NCBI GenBank assembly: GCA_014529385.2
Contig: CM043963.1
Location: forward strand, 5,739,501 to 5,803,500
From: Adiantum capillus-veneris
Lineage: Eukaryota; Streptophyta; Polypodiopsida; Polypodiales; Pteridaceae
Direction of reading: 5' to 3'
DNA: 64,000 nt
A program made the translations under genes and the position numbers. This document shows, in pieces, positions 1 to 9,790 of the stretch. How positions within the stretch are numbered: the stretch's first letter is position 1; every line of letters begins with the position of its first letter. The notes under the pieces were generated by a model. The model saw nothing but the letters and a program-made list of their open reading frames with translations. It was not told the origin of the DNA and did no database searches.

Positions 1-835
1 ACAAGCTAGTGGATTAGTTGAAAATTTACAGATCAAGATGGGGTCTGAGAAGTTTAAAACTAGCTTTTTAGTAATAGATGTGCAAGGTGCCTAGAACATG
101 CTATTGGGTAGACCTTGGCTCATAAGTACAACCTTATAAGTGAAGCCTTATATTGGCTCATAAGTGCAGACTTGGATCCTTCTATTTACTCCAAGTCTGG
201 ATGAACAACATCAAAAGCTAGAAAAGAGCAATGCGACCATAAGAATTATGCAAGAAATATGGGACCAAAAAATACAAAGAACCTTAGCCTCAATTAAGAT
301 TTTTTCCATTGTTGAAATTGACATGAAGTCATTTATGTTAGATCTGAAGAAAAAGGAGAAACAACAATACTTGAAAACTTCATTGATTGAAATTAAGGGG
401 AGTAACCAAGATTCAGGTGAGGGAGCGGATCAAATAACTAGGGAAACCTCGGATGAGAATGTAATGGGTTGACACTGAGTTCAAAAATCTGAGTATGGGA
501 ATACCAAATGATGCAGTTTATACATTATTTACAGGATAGCATGTTTTGACCAATTCAAATACCCCTGATAATGAATATTCAGCTGGGATTCAAATAGAGA
601 AAGAAGTTGAAAAAAGGGGGTAGGATGACAAACTGGTTATTACTAGATAATGAAGAAATTGAGGAATGGAACTTGGGCTTGGAGTCAAACCCAAAGATGA
701 CAAAGATTAACAAACACTTGAAGCCATAGATAAAAGAAAAGGTAAGATAAGTTTTTTAGAAATATCCAGATGATAGAGATCTGAACAGGGTCGACCCTAA
801 GGTTTGCTGGCACAGAATAACACTTAAGACTCATG

Positions 836-1120
836 GGCTAAAAGCAAGGGATGGTGGTACAAAATTGGTTGTCCTTGACAATACCTTTTGATGGTACTTT
901 GACAAATCTTTGCAATGCAATTTATCCAAGTCATAAAAGAAATTAGTTATCATATTATATATCATTGGATACATCTTTAAAAGAGGAACATCAAAATAGA
1001 ATGTCAGACAAGTTTTGACACAAACTACAAAAATTTTACCAGTCCCCACTTTTTCAGTGGTACCAATAAGGTGGAAAAAACATTGGTCCTTTTTTGTACC
1101 ACCATCCCTTGCTTTCAGCC
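836..1120. mobile_element. 285-bp MITE with about 30-bp terminal inverted repeats
   Basis: The left end (836 onward, GGCTAAAAGCAAGGGATGG) and the reverse complement of the right end (ending 1120) match over about 30 bases, with one difference in the first 25. Both ends are flanked by CATG (832-835 and 1121-1124), a likely 4-base target-site duplication. The element sits inside the decayed gypsy pol, and the reading frames on the two sides meet without a shift if the element and one CATG copy are discounted. There is no coding capacity, so this is a non-autonomous DNA transposon. The superfamily is not clear: a 4-base duplication with GGCT termini does not fit Harbinger (TWA) or hAT (8 bases) well. 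Confidence 0.8.
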
Positions 1121-1613
1121 CATGCTAGATCGATCGAATTGCAAAGATATAGAATGAATCCGAACTACTCTAAGAAGGTCAAAGAGGAGATAGACAATCT
1201 TCCAATGGTGGGGTTCATCACAAAGGTGGCGAGCAGAGACTGAACATTTAAGATAGTGATGGTCCCAAAGAAAAATGAAAAACTCAGAGATGCATAGATT
1301 AAGAAAGTTAAGTTCTCATACCATCAAAGACCCATTTTCACTACCATTCATAGACATGATACTTGATGAGATAGCTGCACAAAATATATAGCTTTATGGA
1401 TAATTATAGTGGACAAAACCAGCTAAGATTGCACTAGAAGATAGAGCTAAACTAAGTTTGATCATTGAATGGGAGCATTTATGTATTTGGTTATGCCATT
1501 TGGTTTATGAAATGCTCATAAAACTTTTTGTAGATGTATGATGGAAATATTCATGAGTTCTTGCATAATTTTTTAGCAATCATTGTGGATGATTTTACCA
1601 TTTGTTCATCCAA

Positions 1614-1683
1614 AGAGATGCATCTACTATTCTTGGAGATGGTGTTTTAGAGATGCATCTACTATTCCTAGAGATGGTGTTTT
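1614..1683. repeat. Two tandem copies of a 35-base unit in decayed gypsy pol
   Basis: The unit at 1614-1648 is repeated directly at 1649-1683 with two differences, just after the reverse transcriptase catalytic motif. The length is not a multiple of three, so the duplication adds a frameshift to an already broken gene. Confidence 0.85.
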
Positions 1684-2980
1684 AGAGGATCTTTTTTAAT
1701 CCCTTCAAATTGGTATTCATGGTCTGGAAGGGATAGCTAGTTGGTCATGTGCTGTCCATAAATGAAATTGATATGGTTGATGACAAGATCCAAGGTGTTT
1801 AGCAAGCTAGAGCATCCACAAATGCATGTGAACTTAGCTCATTTTTGGGTTATATCAATTTTTATAGGAGCTTCATTCATATATTTGCAACTTCCATTAT
1901 ATGAACTCACCCAGAAAGGAGTCAAGTTCATATGGTCTCTTGAATGTGCAATGGCCTTTCAAAAATTAAAAAACAACTATTAGCACCAAGTCAATACTTT
2001 TCCAAATGAGCTGGGATGTTATTTCTCATGTATATGTTGATGCCTTGGGTATTGTTATGGGCACTATTCTAGCTCAATTGATTGGTGGACTGATTTTCTA
2101 ATATATTTTTCTAATAGAAGGTTTGGTAAGGTTGAGAAAAGCTACTCAACTACTAAAAGGGAGGCATCAGGTATGTCATTCAACTCCACAAAGTTCAAAA
2201 ATTATTTGTTGAAAAAGCTATTTCACTTCTATGTAGATCATCAAGCTTTACTTTATCTAATATAGTAAGCTTGTCACCCAAGGAAGAATAATCAGGTGGA
2301 TGATGTTCCTTTTGGAGTTTGAGTTCAAAAAAATTCATAATCCTCGCAAGACTCATTGTGGTGCCACAAAATTTTTGTCCAAAAGTATAAAAGGTATTTT
2401 ATCAATATCCTTAAGAGATGAACCAATGGATGTTGAATTGTTTTAGACAATGATTATGAAAGAACTAGATCCCAAGTCTAGTAAGAAGAACCTCATTCTC
2501 AAAAGTGTGAAGTACGATAATAGTTGGATTTTTATACAAAGTGGTTATTGATGAATTTTTAAGCGGATGTGTGCCTATGCAAGCAAGGATGCAAGTAATT
2601 ATTGAGACACACATTAGAAGTTTAGGTGGACACTTGTCTACTAACATCACTTGCAAGAAAATTCTTCAAACAGGTTTATGGTGGCAAAGTATGAAATAAA
2701 ATGTTAGAGATTTTTGCAAAACATGTGATATTTTTCAGAGGATGGGTAGACGTGCTCCAAGAGATATGACACATTTGACCACTATTCAATCCTTAGGAAT
2801 AGTAATAAAGTGGGGCTTGGATTTCATGGGGTCTTTCAAGAAAGTCACACCCAAAAAGAATAAATATATACTCATGGAAACATTGGCTATGTCAGCAAAT
2901 GGGTGGAAGTTAAGGCACTCCCCAAAAATACAACCAAGTCCATAGCCTAGTTTATATATGAGAATATTATATGTCAATAT

Positions 2981-3411
2981 GTGTTAAAATACCATAATTC
3001 CATTACAGGAATACTTGCTGCTGAGATGGTTAGGTTGCGAGCTCTCCACCCAACCATTGAGAGAATGAAGAGTGTCCTTCATTCCAAGACCTTATAGTTG
3101 TGTGTGGCCTGCCATCCACATTGGTCCAAGTGTCAGGGCACTACCGTCGACAGGTCTCCCCGTAAACCTCGTCTTGATCATAGCTCTACAATCGAAGGGC
3201 GGTTGACCTCGTCATAGCTGTTACAAGCTATGTGACAATACCCCAGCTTATAAAGATTTTTCATCCTTAAAAACAACATTTAGAAATCTCTTGGCAATCA
3301 CACTACGACATTCCCAAGTTTTTGCTTCCTCTCCTATGTTTGTCCACTAAACTAGTACCTCCTATTGTACTTTATAACATGTTTTTCTACCATGATACCC
3401 TAGAATACTTT
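2981..3411. other. Unrecognised stretch between the gypsy fragment and copia B
   Basis: No open frame, RNA gene or repeat is recognised here. Base composition is mixed, and 3110-3240 is somewhat more GC-rich than its surroundings. Confidence 0.5.
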
Positions 3412-3670
3412 TGTTGGAATTAGGGTTGCAGGAAACACACACATCTTGGAGAAGAGGAAGGAAGCTCAAGGCAGACAACAAAGAGTGTATTACTTAGTCT
3501 GTAATGGAAAGATAGATAGCCCTAGAGTGATGGGCATATATACAATGCATGGGGGAGGAGGGGGGGGGGGGGGGGGGGGGGGGGGAGGGGGGCAAAACCT
3601 CCTAAAGAAAAAAATGCCCTGGTGGTCCTATTGTGTTCACACACATCACTACCACATGTATATGGTAGCA
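3412..3670 (-). repeat. 3' LTR of copia B
   Basis: Begins TGTTGGAATTAGGG and ends GGTAGCA on the plus strand. It matches the LTRs of copia A at 16388-16606 and 20583-20811. It is longer (259 bases) mainly because a short G run has expanded at 3551-3592. Confidence 0.85.
3551..3592. repeat. Expanded poly-G tract (42 bases, near pure) inside the copia B LTR
   Basis: G run with three interrupting A residues. The same LTR position in copia A holds only GGGGGAG-like runs of 7-9 bases, so this tract has grown since the copies diverged. Confidence 0.9.
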
Positions 3671-3804
3671 AATCCCCCAAGGGAGTGATGTGTTTAAGGA
3701 GGGTTGGCACGAAGAGTAAAGGGAAGTGCCATGCCCTGAGGACAGGATCAACTCACAAAGGGGAGCAAGCCAAAAGCTTTGCCGAAAGATTCAAACTTCT
3801 CACG

Positions 3805-4369
3805 TGTCATGGCTAGGGACTTGCTACGCGCCGTGTGCGAGCCACAAAGGCTCCTAGCACACAGTCATACAACAAACAAGCTCACAAGGAAGAATGGTGT
3901 GTCACTCACCTTCCTGCGTAGTTGCGAATGAAGGATTCCCGCGCCGCGAAGAAGAGGGAGACACCGCTACGCCGCGCTCAACTACCTCACCGCCGTCGTG
4001 CCGCCGCTACGCTCGATCACACACACACACACACTCTCTCACACTCTCTCTCTCACACACGTACACACACACACACACACACACAAGGAGATGGTGAAGG
4101 AGAAGGTGGAGATGGAGCAAGAGCAGCTTCTATTGCACAATGAGAGAATGAGTAAAAATTAGGTTTAGTGGCTTTTATATGAGCTCACCCCATTCACACT
4201 TGGGCGCCCATACTTAGCCAACTAACTCCTTAAATATTCCAGTTAGAGTGCGCCTGTCATCGACGATCACCCTTACCCTGTTCCTATTGGTCCGACAAGC
4301 CCGGTACCTGACTCTAAATAATACAACGTTTATAGATCATAGGGTGTCCGTGTGCCGTGAGGGTTAACA
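3805..4369 (-). repeat. 3' LTR of gypsy element D
   Basis: 565 bases, TG...CA ends. The last 129 bases (4241-4369) are nearly identical to 8645-8773, the surviving part of the 5' LTR. It holds a TC/AC microsatellite at 4019-4085. Confidence 0.85.
4019..4085. repeat. AC/TC compound microsatellite in the LTR of element D
   Basis: Alternating CA, CT and CA blocks. The flanking LTR sequence is otherwise complex. Confidence 0.9.
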
Positions 4370-4386
4370 TGCCCCCCTTCCTGATG
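4370..4386 (-). other. Polypurine tract of element D
   Basis: On the minus strand AGGAAGGGGGGCA directly precedes the 3' LTR start TGTTAACC. This is the expected place and composition for the plus-strand DNA primer of an LTR retrotransposon. Confidence 0.75.
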
Positions 4387-5738
4387 TAGATTCCGTCCTC
4401 GGAAGCTATCCAGTTGAAGCTCGTTCGTCGAAATGGGAGAGCAGTCGACATGGATGTGCGTAGTCTTCTTCAATCACTGCAAAATCAAACAACATTGCCA
4501 CAGTAATTGCATTCTCATATACAATTAAAAATCATATGCAATAGACAGACAAATTGATTGGTAACAGAATTTTAGACAATTTGTCAGCAATAAACATTAA
4601 ATTGCAATATAATCAAATGCATAAACAGATGTAAAGGTAATTAAAAATTAAACAAGTCCGGGGTCGCTAATTTAACGGTCAAAAGGCACTAGAGCTCGCC
4701 TATTAATACCATGGGTAACTTCTCAATTTTTTCTGGTCAATTAAGTTGTTTAATCGCGAGAGCCAAGTATTTGATGTTCGAGGGATGACTAGAGGCTATA
4801 CCTAGAAGACCTTGTAGTTAAGCTGCGATAAAAGGAATTTCTCATGAAATCATCGCCTGACTGATTACCTTTTCTTTGACCCCCCAAAGTCTTTTCACAT
4901 TGATTCAATTTTGATGTGTGTGCTTATTTTGTATGCCTTGGGTTTTTTGCTTTTCAAGGAAAAGCGCCCACACTGGGAACCTCTAGGGCTCTAGTACCAT
5001 AGGCGATACATGTGAGTGAAGTACCAATTTAAGAAGGGATTTCTCTTCCAGCTTAAAATTTTAAATTGTGGCACTTTGATTTTTTGTTTGTTCATTTTCA
5101 GCATTTTAATTTTGTAACTTTGGGGGGTCATATAACACTGTTTCCCTCCCCAGGCTCATCACATTAGTAAACTCCCTTTATAATACTTAAGCTAAAGGTC
5201 AATAGGGTTAAGCCCACTAGAAAGCCCTAGTACATTTCACACAATGCTGCCTAAATCGGATTAAGAACCTAAGTAACCATTGCTTATTAGGAAGGCATTC
5301 CCCATGGTATTAAGAGAAGATTTCTAATACGTAGCTTGGTCAAACTAGCTTAGTCGGACTGCTTGATTTTTAAACCTAGACAAGTGATTATGACATAACA
5401 TTACGTTGAATTAAATGTTTGATACTAAGCAAATGCGCTGAATATTATGCTACCAATCACAATCAAAGCAGACAAACATGGATGCAAAAAGATAAGGGCA
5501 ATGCTAATGGACATAAAACACCTGTTTGTGTTGATGGTCGCGCTTGATTTGAAGTGTGAACGAGAGAAAGGTTCATGAAGGTCCAAATCCTATCAATAGC
5601 AACACGCTCTTGTACACATTAGGAAACAAAAGGAATACCTCTAGGAGGCACATTAGTGGGAAAAGGTACAAACACTTATTGAACACAACAAAAAACATAA
5701 GGAACCCTAACCTAATTATTTGCACTCCCCCTAAAGAG

Positions 5739-6197
5739 TCAAGGGAATAGGATATTGTAGAGGTTGGGGGGAAACCCTAAGGCTAAACCCCTATCCTCGT
5801 CGTCGAGATAAACAAAGTCATCATCCATGAGACCATATGTGCCATCCGTGTAGTCATGTAAATTTTCTTTTTCATCATAGGTGCCCATGTTTACTAAGAA
5901 GGTCACTAGAAGCCTATAGTCATCTTGGTCAAAAGGGTAGGCTTGTGCAATGGGAGAAACGCTCTCTACTAAGTATGGATCAGACGTGGTCAAGAGACGT
6001 ATCAGCCATTCTAACTCCTCAAAATTCCTCTCACATGCTAGCGTACCTATCAAATCCCATTCACATGCAAGCACTGGAAAGACCATGTGAAATATTTGTG
6101 AAAAGTAACGAGGGTACCTCTCACCCAAGGCAGGAGTGGATGACTCTAGCGTACTAGCCATATCTGTACACGCAAATAGATGATGGTTAGAGTACAA
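5739..6197 (-). CDS. Acidic 152-residue accessory protein of gypsy element D, function unknown
   Basis: Open frame of 152 codons in the 3' part of element D. A likelier start is the internal methionine at residue 13 (about 6161), giving a protein of about 140 residues beginning MASTLES. The C-terminal half is rich in Asp and Glu (for example MDDDFVYLDDEDRG near residues 124-137) and ends in a hydrophobic tail. I see no signal peptide, membrane span or zinc motif, and no family I recognise. It lies downstream of integrase and of the basic W-x-P-K protein, in the region where some plant gypsy elements carry env-like or antisense frames. Lack of a hydrophobic span argues against an envelope protein. 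It may be a captured host fragment or a genuine accessory protein. Confidence 0.45.
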   Translation of the reverse strand: MYSNHHLFACTDMASTLESSTPALGERYPRYFSQIFHMVFPVLACEWDLIGTLACERNFEELEWLIRLLTTSDPYLVESVSPIAQAYPFDQDDYRLLVTFLVNMGTYDEKENLHDYTDGTYGLMDDDFVYLDDEDRGLALGFPPNLYNILFP

Positions 6198-6225
6198 GGG
6201 TCGTGTTCTTGTGCATAATTTGTTT

Positions 6226-6438
6226 TTATGATTTGTGTGATGGCTCTTGCTCTTTTACTTTTTTATCTTGTTTTTGTGAGTATAAGGCTTTATATATACA
6301 TTCCCTAAGATCGGAGATTAAGAGGTCAGGGAGAAAGGTTGAGAGGGAAGCAAGTGAATGATGGATGTCCACAAACACTCCCCCCTTCCTTGGGTAGATC
6401 ATACCGTTTGAAATGAGCTTTTCACCCTTTGAAACCAA
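6226..6438 (-). CDS. Short 70-codon frame in element D, doubtful
   Basis: Begins just after the stop of the 299-codon frame but in another phase, so it may be the frameshifted continuation of that protein. It contains a moderately hydrophobic middle and a Lys-rich end (KQDKKVKEQ). No recognisable family. Confidence 0.2.
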   Translation of the reverse strand: MVSKGEKLISNGMIYPRKGGVFVDIHHSLASLSTFLPDLLISDLRECIYKALYSQKQDKKVKEQEPSHKS

Positions 6439-6439
6439 T

Positions 6440-7339
6440 TCAGTTGGTAATAGGTGAGGATTTTTGCCAGTAGTTTTCTATTACCCTAGGTGCCTCGTCA
6501 AGTTGCAAGGGTGGTAAGGTACTCTCCCAGGATCGAACTTGAAGTGGTTTATCAGGTGATTCTTGAACACTGGGAGGTGTGGATTGTTTTGAAGCTTCAT
6601 TGAGGTCCATTACTCTAGATGGAGGCTGTGTAGAAGCTTTTACCTCTATGGATGTATTACATGAGGAGCTAGAAGCTTCATGGAACTCCCCCCTTCCTGA
6701 GCTAGGTGGAATAAATTGGGTTTGACTTGGAGCCCAAACTAGCTCTGGAGTAGGTGTGTAGCATTCTGTGATCTTTCCCTTCCCACGGTCTGCCATTGGC
6801 TTTAGCGTTACACTGTTTGAGTCATATGGGTTTGTTGTCGATAGGGAAGGACACATCTTACATTTAGGTACCCAAATTTTCTCATTTCCATCATAGTATC
6901 CTTGGGCTTTTAATAGTCGTTTAGGAATCCAGCGCCACGTTTTCTTACATTTCTTGGAGCGAGTGGGACGTTTCTTACGAGGCTTCCGTTTTTTAGCATC
7001 AGCCATGGTTACTAAAGAAGCTTTAGGGACCCACTTGTATGCTTTCTTTGTTATATTAGGATGGTTCTTGTGTGTCTCAAGCTTTCTTTCAACTACATCA
7101 GTTGAAGATCTAGAGAGTTGGGCTATGGGGACGTATGGTTCAACCTCCTGGACATGCAATGTCTTGGGTTTTATTTCCTTAGGCAATATCTCAGGGACTA
7201 TGGCTTGAGTGGTAGGGATAAGAGTTGGTTTTTGCGTTGTGACACCCCCAGTCCCCCAATCAATAGTGCATTTGGTGGCTATCATCCACGTGCGTCCTAG
7301 GTTTATATTACCCTCCATAGTTCCAGTAGGCATGACCAA
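6440..7339 (-). CDS. Basic W-x-P-K repeat protein continuing a retropepsin-like domain (element D)
   Basis: 299 codons from the first methionine. The frame is in fact open upstream to a stop at 7385-7387, and residues 1-28 are the tail of the retropepsin-like domain (INLGRTWM at 12-19). Three aromatic-W-[VI]-P-K motifs follow: KWVPK at 102-106, RWIPK at 136-140 and IWVPK at 155-159. Between the first two lies a strongly basic run (residues 116-133, KKRKPRKKRPTRSKK) that resembles a bipartite nuclear localisation signal. The remainder (about 170-299) is Ser/Pro-rich and looks disordered. The make-up suggests a nucleic-acid-binding or nuclear-targeting role for the element, but this is inference; I do not recognise the family. 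Confidence 0.55.
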   Translation of the reverse strand: MVMPTGTMEGNINLGRTWMIATKCTIDWGTGGVTTQKPTLIPTTQAIVPEILPKEIKPKTLHVQEVEPYVPIAQLSRSSTDVVERKLETHKNHPNITKKAYKWVPKASLVTMADAKKRKPRKKRPTRSKKCKKTWRWIPKRLLKAQGYYDGNEKIWVPKCKMCPSLSTTNPYDSNSVTLKPMADRGKGKITECYTPTPELVWAPSQTQFIPPSSGRGEFHEASSSSCNTSIEVKASTQPPSRVMDLNEASKQSTPPSVQESPDKPLQVRSWESTLPPLQLDEAPRVIENYWQKSSPITN

Positions 7340-7548
7340 AAAGTCTTGAGCTACAATTCCATTGTCATAACTGACAGAAGTGTGCTAGATTCCAAAAACC
7401 GTAGTTTTTTTCTTGTTGACACCCTTGACTTGGATAATACTCTCAGATAGAGGTGGCTTCCCTAACTGACACCACACCCCATAGGATAGCAGATTATATT
7501 TAGCACCCATGTCCAATAAGGCGTTATATAGCACTTTTCCATAGGCAC
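7256..7548 (-). pseudogene. Retropepsin-like aspartic protease domain located downstream of integrase
   Basis: The frame reads VLYNALLDMGAKYNLLS, the usual retropepsin active-site context (hydrophobic-D-[ST]-G-A) with Met at the second position, at about 7490-7538. It continues through a flap-like Gly-containing stretch to INLGRTWM at about 7285-7306, the equivalent of the closing I-L-G-R-P-W motif of plant gypsy proteases. One in-frame stop (7385-7387) interrupts it. It sits about 230 bases beyond the integrase stop, not upstream of RT as in standard Ty3/gypsy polyproteins. A second protease-derived domain, or a rearranged copy of the element's own protease, are the two readings. Confidence 0.7.
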
Positions 7549-7565
7549 TATTTTAACTCAATAGG

Positions 7566-7779
7566 GTATCGTAGAGGTGTGCTCAGAGGTCCAAGGTGTG
7601 TCAGAGTCCAACCAATCCTCTTTGATTTCCACGTGGAATGCATTTGTGACTCCAAGGTTAGCCTCTCGTTTTTGTCTTATACGTTGTTGTCGCTCCTTAG
7701 CCTTAGCTTGAGCTTGTATCTTGTTTAACTCGGTTTGTGCTTTGGCGGCCTTCTTTTGATGAATGGCCCGTAGTTCTTC
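7566..7779 (-). pseudogene. Charged coiled-coil-like extension in frame with integrase
   Basis: Immediately after the integrase stop TAA (7780-7782) the same frame stays open for about 71 codons. It is rich in Lys, Gln, Ala, Glu and Arg (for example KKAAKAQTELNKIQAQAKAK), then has an acidic W-containing segment, and ends at a TGA. Unbroken frame across the stop suggests that integrase and this stretch were one polyprotein. The composition is compatible with a helical linker or coiled coil. Confidence 0.55.
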
Positions 7780-8640
7780 TTAGCTTAAAGGATCATAATA
7801 TCTTTTGAATTTACTCCCATTGAGGAATCCAATGGTTTCAACTCCATCAAGAGTTTCCACACGAAGGGTACCTTGTGGGGTAATTTCACATACTCTATAT
7901 GGTCCTTTACCAGCATATTTCAACTTTTTCTTCTCTTTACGTACTCCATACATAAGGACTTTATCACCAACTTTAATGTCCTTGTCCTTCACATGGCGAT
8001 CAAACCACTTCTTTCTCCTATCCTTTTCCACAAGAGCATTTTTCACAGCCAATTGTCTCTCTTCGTCTAGTTTTTCTAAGATATACAAACGCTCGGTTAA
8101 GGGGTTACCATTCCATCCTTCTTGCGAAGCTACCCCAAGACTAGGAATGACAAACTCCCAAGGCATAACCGCTTCTTGGCCGTATACCATTTTGAATGGC
8201 GTACAATTAATAGCCACTTTATAAGCAGTACGATAAGCCCATAGAGTAGATGTCAACTTCAAATCCCAATCAGTGCGATGAGCTTCTACCGTCTTGGTTA
8301 AAATAGAGATTAGAGTCTTGTTGGTGCTCTCGGCTTGTCCATTAGCTTGTGGGTAATAAGGTGTAGACTTATGGTGGGATATCATAAAGGTCGTGGTAAG
8401 CTCTCTTATTACCTCATTTATAAAATGGGTACCATTATCACTAACAATTTCAAAAGGGCAACCAAATCTTGTGATAATGTTCTCAAAAAGAAACTTAGCT
8501 GTTGTCCTCGCGTCAGCTTTTTGTGAAGCCTTAGCTTCAGCCCACTTTGTTACATAGTCCGTAGCAACTAGAATATATCGAGATTAAGTGTTGCGAGCTG
8601 CAGGACTAATTGGACCTACAAAGTCTAAGCCCAATTTTTC
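7780..8640 (-). pseudogene. Ty3/gypsy integrase core and C-terminal domain (element D)
   Basis: The minus strand reads the integrase core from LGLDFVGPI (about 8612-8638) through VSDNGTHF (about 8420-8443) and YYPQANGQAES. This includes the second catalytic Asp and the region of the catalytic Glu. It then runs through the C-terminal GDKVL and GPYRV segment to a stop at 7780-7782. One stop lies near 8584. The first catalytic region is partly kept, but RT, RNase H and the zinc-binding head are deleted where the truncated LTR joins at 8644/8645. No chromodomain is seen after GPYRV. Confidence 0.85.
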
Positions 8641-8644
8641 AAAT

Positions 8645-8773
8645 AGTTAGAGTGCGCCTGTCATCGGCGATCACCCTTACCATGTTCCTATTGGTCCGAC
8701 AAGCCCGGTACCTGACTCTAAATAATACAACGTTTATAGATCATAGGGTGTCCGTGTGCCGTGAGGGTTAACA
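8645..8773 (-). repeat. Truncated 5' LTR of element D (first 129 bases only)
   Basis: Nearly identical to 4241-4369. It begins TGTTAACC on the minus strand and breaks off at 8645, where integrase sequence starts. The primer binding site and the rest of the LTR are lost. Confidence 0.88.
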
Positions 8774-8778
8774 TCACG

Positions 8779-9790
8779 AGACAATGCCTTTGTGAAAAGA
8801 TCTGCAAGGTTGTCTTGTGTTGGCACATAAGCCATGCTGGTCACTCGTCCTGAGAGCCTCTCCCTGACATAGTGGTAATGCACCTCAATGTGCTTTGCGC
8901 GAGCGTGAAAAACTGGGCTCCTAACAACTGCCAATGCGCTCTGACTGTCAGCGTAGATGATATTGGCAATGTCTTGTCCAACACCCTGATCAGCCATAAG
9001 GCGTCTGAGCCATACACACTCGAATGTAGCTGTGAAGACTGCCGTCCTGTACTCAGCCTCACAACTGCAAGTGGCCATAGTAGGTTGCTTCTTAACCATG
9101 AAATACATGAACTGCCAAGCATGAAACAAAAACCACTTATGGACACTCATGTGTCATAACACCTAGCCCAATCCGAGTCCAAAAAAGCATGTAAATCTGG
9201 GGGCAATGATCCTCCCTTGGGATAAAACAAGCCAAGATGCAAAGTGCCACTCAAGTAGCAAAAAATCCTCTTGGCTTCTGCCAATGCTTAGACCCTGGGC
9301 TATGCATAAATCTGATGACGTGTGAGAGTGAAAACTCAATATATGGCCTCGTGTTGCATACATAAATGAGGTAGCCAACATCATTTTGGTAAAGAGTGAC
9401 ATCAACGGGATCACCAACATCATGTAGAGTTAACTTCAAACCTGTTTCCATGGGAGTGGCAATAAGTTTGCAATTCTCAAGTCCAAACTTACATAGCAAT
9501 GTCTCTATGTCACTTTCTGACATAAGGCAATACCACCATGACACTCCTTAAATTGTATGCTCATCTTGAAAGTAGCATTCAAATCGGCCTTAAATTGAGA
9601 AATATGTGCCTCATTGGGACCAGTGATCAGCAAATCATCCACATAAAGAACAACAATAAGAAGTACATCGCCTTCACGCTTCACATACAATGTGCTTTTT
9701 GTTGGACTATTACGAAAGCCTCATTTGACCAAATGAGTGTCATCTTTCTCATACCAAGCACAAGGAGATTGCTTCAACCCATACAAAGCT
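8779..9790 (-). pseudogene. Copia B reverse transcriptase (3' half) and RNase H
   Basis: RNase H motifs SCEAEY and KHIEVHYHYVRE are legible between about 8870 and 9080. The RT catalytic VLYVDDLLI lies at about 9616-9642, and an ALYGLKQSP-like motif is interrupted near 9760-9790. Several frameshifts separate the blocks. At 9790 RT is joined directly to the LTR start, so the N-terminal half of RT and all upstream genes are missing. The corresponding copia A sequence continues uninterrupted here, which fixes the junction. Confidence 0.85.

Larger units (their letters stand above)
1..2980 (+). mobile_element. Decayed Ty3/gypsy retrotransposon pol (element L), 5' end outside window
   Basis: Remnant of a gypsy polyprotein read in several frames. 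The window opens inside the protease: the LLGRPWL motif that closes plant gypsy proteases lies at about 97-120. The start of reverse transcriptase, with the VPKKN motif, lies near 1140-1280. The YLVMPFGL-like motif is at about 1480-1510, and the palm V-D-D-F catalytic motif at about 1585-1600. RNase H follows (about 1850-2330). A zinc-binding integrase head (about 2575-2745) and the start of the integrase core (WGLDFMG, about 2813-2833) come next. Homology stops near 2975 in mid-integrase, so no 3' LTR is present. Stops and frameshifts are frequent, so it is a dead copy. No chromodomain is reached, and lineage within Ty3/gypsy cannot be set from this much decay. Confidence 0.85.
3805..8773 (-). 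mobile_element. Ty3/gypsy retrotransposon D with unusual post-integrase coding region
   Basis: Bounded by TGTCATGG at 3805 and GGTTAACA at 8773. TCACG target-site duplications lie at 3800-3804 and 8774-8778, both inside copia B. The minus-strand order is: truncated 5' LTR (8773-8645), integrase (8640-7780), coiled-coil-like stretch (7779-7566), retropepsin-like domain (7548-7256), basic W-x-P-K protein to 6440, small frames, the acidic 152-codon frame (6197-5739), about 1.35 kb without clear coding, polypurine tract (4386-4370) and 3' LTR (4369-3805). Gag, the usual protease, RT and RNase H are absent: the 5' LTR is cut after 129 bases and joined to mid-integrase, so this copy is an internal deletion derivative. 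Confidence 0.88.

Noticed and set aside
3446-3688. 80-codon frame with poly-glycine
   Set aside because: Lies in the copia B LTR and is open only through the poly-G tract.
5739-6197. Envelope protein for element D
   Set aside because: The frame lacks a signal peptide, transmembrane span and cysteine pattern, so an env role is not supported.
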